A stretch of DNA of 64,000 nucleotides from an uncultured Sterolibacteriaceae bacterium (GCA_937888595.1 CALARK010000026.1:62001-126000), one strand, 5' to 3'; counted from the first letter of the stretch, positions 54,429 to 62,922 are shown. Notes: a model not told the origin generated them from the sequence alone. Translations and numbers: made by a program.

Positions 54429-54722
54429 TTACAGCCAGGATTGGTTGGTCTTGTACTCGGCGACGAGATCGACGAAGCCAGCGTAGTCGACGGCAGTGAC
54501 GCCATCCGCCACGCGGTCGGCGATGCCGCGCGCCTCGAGATCCTGGCTCAGGGCGTAGAACTTGAACTTGCCCATGGCAGCCTTGATCTTTGCCTCTTCC
54601 TTGCCGCCCTTGGCGGCGGCATACACGCCGTCCTCGATCAGCAGGATGGCGCCTTCGCCAGTGGCGAGCGCCGAGTCGAGTGCGGGACGGTCGTACGGGG
54701 ACTTGTTGATGATATGCAGCAT
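54429..54722 (-). CDS. dsrH: DsrH, sulfurtransferase subunit
   Basis: The 97-residue protein starts MLHIINKSPYDRPALDSALA and ends AEYKTNQSWL. It is the TusB-like member of the DsrEFH heterohexamer. The cysteine conserved near residue 20 in Allochromatium DsrH is replaced by Ala18, and the whole protein has no cysteine. It is probably structural in the complex. It lies 10 bp after dsrF. Confidence 0.94.
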   Translation of the reverse strand: MLHIINKSPYDRPALDSALATGEGAILLIEDGVYAAAKGGKEEAKIKAAMGKFKFYALSQDLEARGIADRVADGVTAVDYAGFVDLVAEYKTNQSWL

Positions 54723-54732
54723 GTCGGTTTCC

Positions 54733-55095
54733 TCAGAACGACAGGACAACGTCCTGCGCCTCCATCAGCTTGCCGATCTCGGCACGGGACAGCACTTCGA
54801 CGGGGACGGCGAGATCGTCGGCGGTCAGACCGCGTTCTGCCAGGGACTCCTGGTCGACATAGAGCTTGGTGACATCGTAGTCCTCGAGCGCACCCCAGGT
54901 TTTCTCGAAGGCCTTGACCTCGATGCCCTTGGTCTGGTGACCCTTCTTGAGCTGGTAGACGCCATCGTCGAGGAAGGCGAGTGAAACGTCCTGCTCGAAG
55001 GCGGCGGCAATCAGCACCACTTCGAGGGCTTCCCAGGCGTAGATCGTGCCGTAGGGCGCCTTGCGGTTGACGAACATGAATTGCTTGGTGGTCAT
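54733..55095 (-). CDS. dsrF: DsrF, sulfurtransferase subunit
   Basis: The 120-residue TusC-like protein shows FMFVNRKAPYGTIYAWEALE and SLAFLDDGVYQLKKG. It has no cysteine, so sulfur transfer must rely on DsrE. It forms the DsrEFH complex that loads DsrC and lies 13 bp after dsrE. Confidence 0.95.
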   Translation of the reverse strand: MTTKQFMFVNRKAPYGTIYAWEALEVVLIAAAFEQDVSLAFLDDGVYQLKKGHQTKGIEVKAFEKTWGALEDYDVTKLYVDQESLAERGLTADDLAVPVEVLSRAEIGKLMEAQDVVLSF

Positions 55096-55108
55096 CGTGT
55101 CGTCCTCC

Positions 55109-55501
55109 TCAATCGCCGAAAACGACCAGACGGTCGGCCTGGATGCCGGCTTCGATCAGCTGACCGAGGCCGGAGATGCGGAAGCCGGGTGCCAGGTTGG
55201 TGGCATCCTTGCCGTTGCGCTTCATCTCGCCGTCATCGACGATGCCACGGCGCTGGGCGGCGGCGACACAGACGACCATGTCGAGGTTGTGCTCCTCGGC
55301 CAGCTTCGACCAGCGGTTGACGATGTTGCGGTCGTCCTGCGGCGGAGTGGTGAGGCGCGTGGCGTTGTTCACGCCGTCGTGATAGAAGAACACGCGGAAG
55401 ATCTCGTGGCCCTTGGCCAGCACCGCCTTCGCGAACTGGAAGGCGGTGTCGGAGGCCTGGTGCGTGTAGGGACCTTCGTTAACCAGAATGGCGAACTTCA
55501 T
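55109..55501 (-). CDS. dsrE: DsrE, sulfurtransferase catalytic subunit
   Basis: The 130-residue TusD-like protein has the active-site Cys78 (LDMVVCVAAAQRRG), at the same number as in Allochromatium DsrE, together with FYHDGVNNATRL. It binds persulfide sulfur and passes it to DsrC. The presence of dsrEFH marks the oxidative type of Dsr system. Confidence 0.96.
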   Translation of the reverse strand: MKFAILVNEGPYTHQASDTAFQFAKAVLAKGHEIFRVFFYHDGVNNATRLTTPPQDDRNIVNRWSKLAEEHNLDMVVCVAAAQRRGIVDDGEMKRNGKDATNLAPGFRISGLGQLIEAGIQADRLVVFGD

Positions 55502-55514
55502 CTTGTCGTGATCC

Positions 55515-56588
55515 TCAGAAGCGGACGTGGGCCGACGCGTTCAGGTTGTAGCGGCTGCCGCGCCAGTCGTCGATCATGTACTTGGTGAAGGGCAGACCGG
55601 TTTTCTCGAAGAAACGGGGCCAGCCGATACGCTCGATCCAGTCGGCCATGCGCTCCCACGGGCGGGCATCGGCCTTGTAGGTATCGAGGATCTTCTTGAC
55701 GATGGCGTTGACTTCGGGCCAGCGCGGCGCGTTGTTCGGCAGGCCGGCGGCGACCATCTTATGGAAGGTCGGCTTGCTGCGCGCGTTGGAGTTCTTGCCG
55801 CCGACCCAGATGGCGAGCTTGGAATGCTCGGGGTCGTTGATCTGCATGGGCGGGCAGGGGGGGTAGCAGGCGCCGCAGCAGATGCACTTCTTCTCGTCCA
55901 CTTCCAGCGAGGGTTTGCCATTCACCAGGGCGGGGCGGATCGCAGCGACCGGGCAGCGGGCGACGACAGCCGGGCGCTCGCAGACGTTGGCGACGAGATC
56001 GTGGTTGATCTTCGGCGGCTTGGTGTGCTGGATGACGACGGCGATATCGGCCTGGCCGCCGCAGTTGATCTCGCAGCAGGAGGTGGAGAGGCGCACGCGG
56101 TTGGGCATCTCTTCGTTCTTGAAGTCGTCGAACAGGGCGTCCATCATCGACTTGACCACGCCGGAGGCGTCGGTGCCGGGGATGTCGCAGTGCAGCCAGC
56201 CCTGGGTGTGGGCGACCATCGACACCGAGTTGCCGGTACCGCCGACCGGGAAGCCGTTCTTCTCGAGCTCGGCGATCAGCGGAGCGACTTTGGCTTCGTC
56301 GGAAACGATGTATTCGATATTGGAACGGATGGTGAAGCGGACGCGGCCTTCAGCGAACTTGTCGGCGATGTCGCAGAGCAGGCGGATCGTGTGCACGTCC
56401 ATCTGGCGCTGGGTACCGGCACGCACGGACCAGACCTGGTCCCCGCTGTGGGCGACGTGGTGCAGGACGCCGGGACGCGGGCGATCGTGATATTTCCAGT
56501 TGCCGTAGTTGGCGGCGAGCTTCGGGTGGAGGTATTTCTTGTTGTCGAGGAAGTACTCGACCGGCTTGCGCATCTGTGGTTGAGCCAT
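55515..56588 (-). CDS. dsrB: Dissimilatory sulfite reductase beta subunit (oxidative type)
   Basis: The 357-residue subunit binds the catalytic siroheme-[4Fe-4S]. It shows STSCCEINCGGQADIA, NVCERPAVVARCPVAAI and the ferredoxin motif CICCGACYPPCPP. With DsrA it oxidises DsrC-bound sulfur to sulfite. It follows dsrA by 109 bp, a larger gap than elsewhere in the operon but without an evident terminator. Confidence 0.97.
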   Translation of the reverse strand: MAQPQMRKPVEYFLDNKKYLHPKLAANYGNWKYHDRPRPGVLHHVAHSGDQVWSVRAGTQRQMDVHTIRLLCDIADKFAEGRVRFTIRSNIEYIVSDEAKVAPLIAELEKNGFPVGGTGNSVSMVAHTQGWLHCDIPGTDASGVVKSMMDALFDDFKNEEMPNRVRLSTSCCEINCGGQADIAVVIQHTKPPKINHDLVANVCERPAVVARCPVAAIRPALVNGKPSLEVDEKKCICCGACYPPCPPMQINDPEHSKLAIWVGGKNSNARSKPTFHKMVAAGLPNNAPRWPEVNAIVKKILDTYKADARPWERMADWIERIGWPRFFEKTGLPFTKYMIDDWRGSRYNLNASAHVRF

Positions 56589-56697
56589 GAATCGTCTCCG
56601 AGTAATTTAGTCGTGAATTGTCGTTATGCGAATAGGGTTATCACGCTGGCCGAAGCCGGATTCCTTGCGGAATCCGGTCGATGCCAGCAGTGAAAAC

Positions 56698-57993
56698 TTA
56701 GGCCGCCGCCTTCTTGGCGTTGATCTTGGCGACTTCCTCGTCCCAGCCGTCCGTGCGGACGTAGGGGTTCATACGAGGATTGGTGACCATGTTCGCATCG
56801 ATTTCGACACCGATGCCTTCGAGGAAGTTGACCAGGCCGATACGCTCGATCATCTCGCCGGTCCGCTCGTGCTCGAGTGCGTTTTCGGCGAAGAAGTCGA
56901 TGATGTTCTGGGCCAGCTCGACCATCTGCTCGTAGTCTTCTTCCTTCTTGAGGTCCATGAAGGGAACGACGACGGTGCCCATGGTGGCGCCGATCTTCAG
57001 GTGGCTGTGGCCGCCGACGAGGATGGTGGCACCCTTGTCCTTGCCCGGGCCGAGGGCACCGGTCATGACGTTGATGCAGTGCATGCAGCGCACGCAGTCC
57101 TTGTTGTCGATCTCGAGCGACTGGCTGTCATTCACGGCGACGGACGAGACATGCGCATCCTTGCGGACGTCCTTCGTGTCCTTGAGCTGGATGGCACGGG
57201 TCGGGCACATGCTGACGACGTCGTTGATCAGTTCGTTCAGGCCATGCTTGGCGAACCACTGCTTGGCGAGCGCCTCGTCGGTGCTCATGTTGTCGCGCCA
57301 GGTGCCGATCACGGCCATGTCGGCGCGCTGGATGGCGTTCATGCAGTCGTTGCCGCAGCCCGAGAACTTGAACTTGAACTTGTAGGGCAGGGCGGGACGA
57401 TGGATGTCGTCGAGGAACTGGTTGATGATCTTCTGGTGGGCCAGCGCTTCGTCGTAGCAGGACTGCTCGCAACGCGCGGCACCGACGCAGGACATCGCGG
57501 TACGGACGGCCGGGCCGGCGCCACCCATGTCGAAGCCCATCTCGTTGATTTCGTCCCAGGCCTTCTGGACGTTCTCGGTGGTGCAGCCCTGCATCATGAT
57601 GTCGCCCGACTGGCCGTGCAGCGCGATCAGGCCGGAACCGTACTTGTCCCAGATGTCGCAGAACTTGCGCAGGGTGTCGGTATCGTAGTGCATGCCGGGG
57701 GCCGGCATGATGCGGATGGTGTGGAATTCGGCCGCATCCTTGAACCTGGGCTCGCCGTTTTCATCCTTGATCTCGGTGAAGCGGGGAATGACGCCGCCGC
57801 CGTAACCGAAAACGCCGACCGTGCCACCTTTCCAGTAGCCTTTTTTGGTCTCGTAGGAATGCTCGAGGTGGCCGAGCAGATCGACGACGTAATCCTTGTC
57901 CTTGGCGAGGCGCTTGAGGCCGGTCACGAAACTGGGCCAGGGGCCCTTCTCAAGTTCGTCAAGCATGGGGGTGGCGTGAGGCTGTTTGGCCAT
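56698..57993 (-). CDS. dsrA: Dissimilatory sulfite reductase alpha subunit (oxidative type)
   Basis: The 431-residue subunit carries cluster ligands in SCVGAARCEQSCYDE and FSGCGNDCMNAIQR (about 170-225), a further CPTRAI, and the ferredoxin motif CVRCMHCINVMTG. It is the first gene of the dsrABEFHCMKLJOPNR-cobA operon. Direction is inferred as oxidative from the neighbours dsrEFH and dsrL and the absence of dsrD. Confidence 0.97.
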   Translation of the reverse strand: MAKQPHATPMLDELEKGPWPSFVTGLKRLAKDKDYVVDLLGHLEHSYETKKGYWKGGTVGVFGYGGGVIPRFTEIKDENGEPRFKDAAEFHTIRIMPAPGMHYDTDTLRKFCDIWDKYGSGLIALHGQSGDIMMQGCTTENVQKAWDEINEMGFDMGGAGPAVRTAMSCVGAARCEQSCYDEALAHQKIINQFLDDIHRPALPYKFKFKFSGCGNDCMNAIQRADMAVIGTWRDNMSTDEALAKQWFAKHGLNELINDVVSMCPTRAIQLKDTKDVRKDAHVSSVAVNDSQSLEIDNKDCVRCMHCINVMTGALGPGKDKGATILVGGHSHLKIGATMGTVVVPFMDLKKEEDYEQMVELAQNIIDFFAENALEHERTGEMIERIGLVNFLEGIGVEIDANMVTNPRMNPYVRTDGWDEEVAKINAKKAAA

Positions 57994-58251
57994 GTTGTCT
58001 CCTCTTACGTGGCTGTTGGGGAACCGTCCGCGTGGCGCGCGTCCAATCCCGAATTTCCGTCAATTATCAGGCTGCACCTGTCGGCGCACCATACCTCCGG
58101 CAGGTAGACTAACTGCAATCGATGGGTTAGGGATACCTACCCGGATGGAGTAGTCTGCCCTCCCGGATCCGGTAATGGTCTTCCATGGCCTTGCGGTGCG
58201 ATAGTCCGGCCCCATCTCGGGTGACATATTACATACAGATCGCGAGTCAAC
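57994..58251. promoter_or_regulatory. Divergent promoter region of dsrA and the Cas6-like cluster
   Basis: This 258-bp gap separates dsrA from the divergent plus-strand genes and should hold both promoters. GGCAGGTAGACTA (58099-58111) and TAGTCTGCC (58151-58159) form an interrupted inverted repeat that could be an operator. I see no convincing sigma70, sigma54 or FNR site. Confidence 0.45.
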
Positions 58252-58488
58252 GTGGACAACATTATCAGCCTCGACAAATTCCGTGTGCCCGTCGGCAACC
58301 AGGAAATCGAACTGCAGCAGATCGAATTCGAAGCCGGAGGCGTTCCCGTCCTGCGCCTGCGCATACGGGAGCATCGGCGCTTCACCATTTTCGACATCGA
58401 TCCGGTGACCGCCGGGCACTGGGGCGAACTCATGGCGGCGTGGTCGCGACGGCAACTCGCCGCCGTCGAAGCCGGGGATGCCGAGTGA
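58252..58488 (+). CDS. Small unknown protein divergent from dsrA
   Basis: The 78-residue protein starts with GTG (MDNIISLDKFRVPVGNQEIEL) and continues GGVPVLRLRIREHRRFTIFDID. This looks like a small beta-rich fold; there are no cysteines or membrane segments. It overlaps the Cas6-like gene by 11 bp, so both are translated together. I do not recognise it. Codon and base use match the neighbours. Confidence 0.65.
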   Translation: MDNIISLDKFRVPVGNQEIELQQIEFEAGGVPVLRLRIREHRRFTIFDIDPVTAGHWGELMAAWSRRQLAAVEAGDAE

Positions 58489-59131
58489 GACCGTACCCGA
58501 CGTCATGAAGGCAGACATGGTCGACCTTCAATTTCCGCTTGCCGGCCGTGCCCTGCCGGCCGATCATGCCGACCTTTTGTGGCAGGCCCTGTGCATGGCA
58601 CTGCCTTGGCTGGAAACGGATCCGGTCGCCGGTGTCCATCCGGTTTCGGGCCTGAACGCCGGCGCGGGCGAGTGCTATCTGTCCCGACGCTCCCGTCTGT
58701 CGCTGCGGTTGACGGAAGCTCAGGCCGACCTGGCCACGGCAGCGCTTTCCGGTACCCGCCTGACGCTGTCCGGATACAAGATCGACCTCGGCCAGGGCAT
58801 GGTGCGCCCACTGGCATACAGCCCGGTGATCTATGCAAAGTTCGTCGCCATGACGCCGGCCGCGGACGGGCCGGTCGATGAAGCCGAATTCATCGACGCG
58901 TGCCAGGCCGAATTCGATCGTCGCGGCATCCGGCCGCAAATCATCTGCGGCAAGGCGCAGCGCATGCGGGTGTCGGCCGGGCTCCTGTCCGGCTTCAGCC
59001 TCATGCTTTACGATCTCGACAACGGGGACAACCTGAATCTTCAGTACGAGGGGCTCGGCATAGAGCGCGGGCGTGGCTGTGGCATCTTCGTTCCCCACAA
59101 GTCGGGGGCCGCGGTCGGAACGCTAGAATGA
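58478..59131 (+). CDS. Orphan Cas6/Cmx6-like protein
   Basis: The 217-residue protein resembles the Cas6 family of type I-MYXAN systems (Cmx6): an N-terminal VDLQFPLAGRALPADHADLLW, a mid LRLTEAQADLATAALSGTRL, and a C-terminal glycine-rich EGLGIERGRGCGIFVPHKS (about 191-209). Cas6 proteins cut CRISPR precursor RNA. No CRISPR array or other cas gene is in the window, and the gene sits between a dsr-divergent small gene and a DsrC paralogue. Starts at 58505 or 58517 are also possible. Assignment is from memory of the family pattern. Confidence 0.65.
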   Translation: MPSETVPDVMKADMVDLQFPLAGRALPADHADLLWQALCMALPWLETDPVAGVHPVSGLNAGAGECYLSRRSRLSLRLTEAQADLATAALSGTRLTLSGYKIDLGQGMVRPLAYSPVIYAKFVAMTPAADGPVDEAEFIDACQAEFDRRGIRPQIICGKAQRMRVSAGLLSGFSLMLYDLDNGDNLNLQYEGLGIERGRGCGIFVPHKSGAAVGTLE

Positions 59132-59182
59132 TCCCAAAAGACAGTTTTCAATCCAACCCATAGACTAAGCAAGGAGGAAACC

Positions 59183-59521
59183 ATGAGCATCGTCATCAAC
59201 GGCGTCGAGAAGGAAGTGGATGATTACGGCTACCTGCTGGAGCCGGATTTCAGCGATGAGGCCGTACAGGCATTCGCAGCCGCCGAGGGCCTCGAACTGA
59301 CCGAACAGCACCACAAGATCATCAATTACCTGCGCGAGAAGTACAAGGAAGACGGCCATACGCCCAATGCGCGGAACCTGATCAAGGGCCTGCAGGACGA
59401 GGCCGACATGCCCGAGGCGGACAACAAGCTGATGTTCGACCTCTTCCCCGATGGTGGTGCGGCGAAGCAGGCCTGTCGCATTGCCGGCCTGCCCCAGCCG
59501 AAAGGCAAGGGCGGTTACTGA
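59183..59521 (+). CDS. DsrC/TusE-like protein lacking the terminal cysteine
   Basis: The 112-residue paralogue of DsrC starts MSIVINGVEKEVDDYGYLLE. It keeps Cys98 in KQACRIAGLP but ends KGKGGY, without the penultimate Cys109 of DsrC. Such forms cannot make the intramolecular disulfide and have been linked to sulfur relay or regulation. AAGGAGG lies 7 nt before the ATG, a very strong site, suggesting abundant expression. Confidence 0.9.
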   Translation: MSIVINGVEKEVDDYGYLLEPDFSDEAVQAFAAAEGLELTEQHHKIINYLREKYKEDGHTPNARNLIKGLQDEADMPEADNKLMFDLFPDGGAAKQACRIAGLPQPKGKGGY

Positions 59522-59528
59522 TCCCGAG

Positions 59529-59552
59529 AAAAGTCGGCGCCGGCAGGACGGC
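59529..59552 (+). repeat. Dispersed 24-bp element, copy 16 (perfect)
   Basis: An exact match to the consensus. It is intergenic, starting 8 bp after the DsrC-like stop and ending 31 bp before the next gene. Confidence 0.85.
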
Positions 59553-59583
59553 ACACACTGACCGGCGCTGACGAGAATCCATC

Positions 59584-60192
59584 ATGGCCATCCGCCTCAA
59601 GACCAAGTTCCATACTCAGGGTCAGCGCTCCCCCGCGACGCTGGCCTCGGTGGTGGCCGTGCTGGCGTGGAAGCTGGCCATCGAATCGATCAAGCGCATG
59701 CGCAAGGCCGACTACGACATCGATGCGGGCCGGCCGTACTTCGACTTCGTGTGCGAGTTCCTCGCCTTCCTCGTCGTCTGCGCCGACCGGGTCGCCTACC
59801 GCGAGCTGGACGAAGCCGGGCGCATCGAGTTCACCACCGTCCTGGCGCGAAACGTCGGGCGCTTCATCGAAGAGAACAACATCATGCTGCTCGGTGAAGC
59901 CGTGCCGGGCGAATCGCAGCGGCACTTCATCGACCTGTTCAACCGCCGTGCCGCGGACTACGCCGAATTCGACTATGGCGAGGATGGACCCGACTTCGGT
60001 TTCAAGCGCTATTTCGCCGCCTGCCTGCGCGACGTGCTGCCCGAGAAGGACAAGCTCTGGGTGGTCGACCAGGCGATGGACATCGAGGTGCCCGAAACGC
60101 TGAAAATGCTCGAAAAGACATTGACGGGGCTGTTCGATCCCGATCAGGCCCACAGCCAGCGCCGCCAGGATCTGCGCGGCAGCATCGACTGA
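59584..60192 (+). CDS. Unknown helical protein in the dsr-divergent cluster
   Basis: The 202-residue protein (MAIRLKTKFHTQGQRSPATL) is predicted mostly helical and cytoplasmic, with acidic and aromatic patches (DYAEFDYGEDGPDFGFKRYF). It has two cysteines and no recognisable catalytic motif. It lies 62 bp after the DsrC-like gene and 11 bp before the dioxygenase gene, so it probably belongs to the same transcript. I cannot assign a family. Confidence 0.7.
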   Translation: MAIRLKTKFHTQGQRSPATLASVVAVLAWKLAIESIKRMRKADYDIDAGRPYFDFVCEFLAFLVVCADRVAYRELDEAGRIEFTTVLARNVGRFIEENNIMLLGEAVPGESQRHFIDLFNRRAADYAEFDYGEDGPDFGFKRYFAACLRDVLPEKDKLWVVDQAMDIEVPETLKMLEKTLTGLFDPDQAHSQRRQDLRGSID

Positions 60193-60203
60193 AGGAACCA
60201 CCC

Positions 60204-61088
60204 ATGCCCGGACCTTTCGATCTTTCGGACGATGCCGCCTACGCGCGCTGGCGCGAGGAAAAGCTCGATACCGCACCGAGCCGCCTCGAGGATGTCGTCG
60301 TCACGGTCGATGATCCGCGCCGGCTTTCGGCTGCGGAACGTCGCAGCATCGTCGATCTGAACGCGCGCTGCAACATGGCGATCTACGTCGGCAGGACAGG
60401 CGCAGATCCCGACAAGGACATCCCCCGCCTGCTCGGCGAGCAACTCGGGCTGCATACCTTGGACGGCCACTGGCTGACTGACAGCGACGGCATTTCTCCC
60501 CTATCCGTCATCGGTGCCGAGCAGCGCGGCGAGCGCAAGGATTTCATTCCCTATACGGACAAGCCGATCAGGTGGCATACCGATGGCTACTACAACCCGC
60601 CGGAACGTACCATCCGCGGCCTCATGCTCCATTGCGTGCAAAGTGCTGCGACGGGCGGAGAAAACCAGTTGCTCGACCACGAGCTCGCCTACATTGCGCT
60701 GCGTGACGAGAATCCGGATTACATCTGTGCCCTGTCGGCGCCGGCGGCGATGACCATACCGCCGCGCCTGGACGAGGAGGGCGAAGCGCGCGCCGCGCAG
60801 CCGGGCCCGGTCTTTTCCGTGAATGCCGACGGCACGCTGCACATGCGCTACACGGCGCGTACCGTCAGCATCGCCTGGCGTGAGGACGCGATCACCCAGA
60901 CCGCCGTGGCGGCGCTGGCGAAACTGCTGGCGACACCGACGCCCTGGACCCTGCATGGCCGGCTGGAACCGGGCATGGGTCTGGTTTGCAACAACGTGCT
61001 GCATGATCGCAGCGGCTTCACCGAGACCGCCGAAAAGCGGCGCCTGCTCTATCGCGCCCGCTACTATGAACGCGTGGCGACCGCCTGA
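60204..61088 (+). CDS. TauD/TfdA-family Fe(II)/2-oxoglutarate dioxygenase-like protein
   Basis: The 294-residue protein shows the iron-binding facial triad: H125 and D127 in RWHTDGYYNPP, and a distal His267 in NNVLHDRSGF. LMLHCVQSAATGGENQLLDH is also typical of the TauD/TfdA fold. Family members often release sulfite from sulfonates, which would fit the sulfur context, but the substrate is unknown. Start by family length; AAGGA precedes the ATG. Confidence 0.87.
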   Translation: MPGPFDLSDDAAYARWREEKLDTAPSRLEDVVVTVDDPRRLSAAERRSIVDLNARCNMAIYVGRTGADPDKDIPRLLGEQLGLHTLDGHWLTDSDGISPLSVIGAEQRGERKDFIPYTDKPIRWHTDGYYNPPERTIRGLMLHCVQSAATGGENQLLDHELAYIALRDENPDYICALSAPAAMTIPPRLDEEGEARAAQPGPVFSVNADGTLHMRYTARTVSIAWREDAITQTAVAALAKLLATPTPWTLHGRLEPGMGLVCNNVLHDRSGFTETAEKRRLLYRARYYERVATA

Positions 61089-61164
61089 CACGAACGCCAT
61101 TCCCGCGTCGCAGCACCATCCCGGTCGATATAATCCGGCCCTGTCCTGAGAGGAGCCGTTCCAC

Positions 61165-62034
61165 ATGCCGCATCTGTCTCTCGAACTCGAGCGCAAGCTG
61201 ACGACCGCCGTCGAGCGCATGCCTGCGTTCCCGAAGAGCGTGCAGTCGGTACTGGAGCTGACCCGCAACATCAACTGCCTGCCGAAGGACCTGGTCGGCG
61301 TCATCGAGAAGGATCCGGTGATGACGATGAAGATCCTGCGCGTCATCAACTCGGCCTATTACGGCCTGCCGAACAAGATCAACTCGGTCGGGCAGTCGGT
61401 GGTTTATCTCGGCATCAACACCATCAAGAACCTCGCCCTGTCGTTCGCCGCCGTCGGCATCCTGCCGCGCTTCAACACCACCGGCTTCGACATCCAGCGC
61501 TATCTGCTGCACTCGCTGACGGTCGCGGCCGTCGCTCGCATGCTCTGCGAGAAATATGCGCGCGGCGAGGCCGATCCGATGGACTGCTACATCGCCGGCC
61601 TGCTGCACGACTTCGGCAAGGTGGTGTTCGCCCAGTTTCTTTCCGTCGAGTTCATGAAGTCGCTTGCGGCCGCGATCGACTTCGAAAAGCCGCTCTACCT
61701 CGCCGAGCAGGAAATCATCGGGGCAGACCATGCCTATGTGGGCGCCCTGCTGGCGAAGAAGTGGCAGTTCGCCGAGCCGCTCGTGGAATGCATCCGCGAC
61801 CACCATCACGAGGACGCCGCACCTTCGGCGATGCTCGATTGCCTGCGCATGGCCGACATGGTCTGCCGCATGCAGGATTTCGGCGAGGCTGGCAACCCAT
61901 GGCGCGATGGCGAGCTGGCGCGCATGCCGGCGCGCTTCGGCGGCGATATCGCCGAGGTAATCGCCCGGCTCGGCGACCTGCAGAAGATCGTCGCTGACGC
62001 GCAGTCGTTTGCCCAGATCGGCACGGAAAGGTAG
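61165..62034 (+). CDS. HDOD domain protein
   Basis: The 289-residue protein has the HDOD core: MPAFPKSVQSVLELTRN, KILRVINSAYYGLPNKINSV and AGLLHDFGKVVFA with an HD pair. It is a cytoplasmic signalling domain of unknown ligand, often in motility or stress circuits. It lies 76 bp after the dioxygenase gene and 6 bp before the MBL gene, so those two may form an operon. Confidence 0.92.
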   Translation: MPHLSLELERKLTTAVERMPAFPKSVQSVLELTRNINCLPKDLVGVIEKDPVMTMKILRVINSAYYGLPNKINSVGQSVVYLGINTIKNLALSFAAVGILPRFNTTGFDIQRYLLHSLTVAAVARMLCEKYARGEADPMDCYIAGLLHDFGKVVFAQFLSVEFMKSLAAAIDFEKPLYLAEQEIIGADHAYVGALLAKKWQFAEPLVECIRDHHHEDAAPSAMLDCLRMADMVCRMQDFGEAGNPWRDGELARMPARFGGDIAEVIARLGDLQKIVADAQSFAQIGTER

Positions 62035-62040
62035 TCCGTC

Positions 62041-62922
62041 ATGAAGGTGAAAATGTGGGGCGTGCGCGGTTCGATCCCTTCACCGGGACCGCACACCGTG
62101 CGTTACGGCGGCAATACCACCTGCATCGAGGTGCGCAGCGACGACGACAGCCTGATCATCCTCGATGCCGGCACCGGCATCTTCCCGCTGGCGCAGAGCC
62201 TGCTCCCGCGACTTCCGGTCACGGCCAACATCTTCATCACGCACACCCACTGGGACCACATCCAGGGGCTGCCTTTCTTCATTCCGATCTTCATTCCCGG
62301 CAACACGCTGCGCATCCATGGCGCCTACGACCTCGTCACGATGCAGGGCATAGAGCATGTGATGAGCGTGCAGTTGCAGTTCAGCTATTTCCCGATCCGC
62401 GAGGCGGAGCTCAAGGCGCGGGTCGAATACGAAACGCTCACGGTCGGCACGCCGATGGCGATCGGCGACGCGAACGTGACTCCCGTGCTGATGAACCATC
62501 CGGTTCCCGACCTCGGCTACCGTGTCGATTGCAACGGCAAGTCGCTGTTCTTCACCGGCGATCACGAGCCCTGGCGGAACATCTATGCTCCCGAGGATCC
62601 GGAATATGCCGAGTATCAGGCGATGGTCGAGCAGCGCCAGGCCGAACTCGATGCCACCATCGGCCCGGTTGACCTGCTGATCGTCGATACCGCCTATACC
62701 GAGGCCGAATATGCGCAGAAGATCGGCTGGGGCCATGGTACCTTCGATACCGCCGTCGCGATGGCGCGGCGGATCGGCGCGAAGCGCCTGCTATTCACCC
62801 ATCACGAACCGACGCGGAGCGACGATGCGCTCGAAGCGATCTTCGCCGAGGTGCGGGCGCGCTATCCGGACATCGACTGCGAACTGATGCTGGCGCGCGA
62901 AGGGATGGAGATCGTCCTCTAG
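62041..62922 (+). CDS. Metallo-beta-lactamase-fold hydrolase
   Basis: The 293-residue protein starts MKVKMWGVRGSIPSPG, the sequence of a known MBL subgroup. It has the metal motif THTHWDH (67-73), TGDHEPW (about 178) and FTHHEP (about 258), giving a likely dinuclear zinc or iron site. The substrate is unknown; related proteins include phosphodiesterases and RNase Z-like hydrolases. It overlaps the convergent J-domain gene by 4 bp. Confidence 0.92.
   Translation: MKVKMWGVRGSIPSPGPHTVRYGGNTTCIEVRSDDDSLIILDAGTGIFPLAQSLLPRLPVTANIFITHTHWDHIQGLPFFIPIFIPGNTLRIHGAYDLVTMQGIEHVMSVQLQFSYFPIREAELKARVEYETLTVGTPMAIGDANVTPVLMNHPVPDLGYRVDCNGKSLFFTGDHEPWRNIYAPEDPEYAEYQAMVEQRQAELDATIGPVDLLIVDTAYTEAEYAQKIGWGHGTFDTAVAMARRIGAKRLLFTHHEPTRSDDALEAIFAEVRARYPDIDCELMLAREGMEIVL

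Noticed and set aside
58478..59131. A CRISPR-Cas locus around the Cas6-like gene
   Set aside because: No array of regularly spaced repeats and no cas1, cas2, cas3 or effector genes are visible anywhere in the window.
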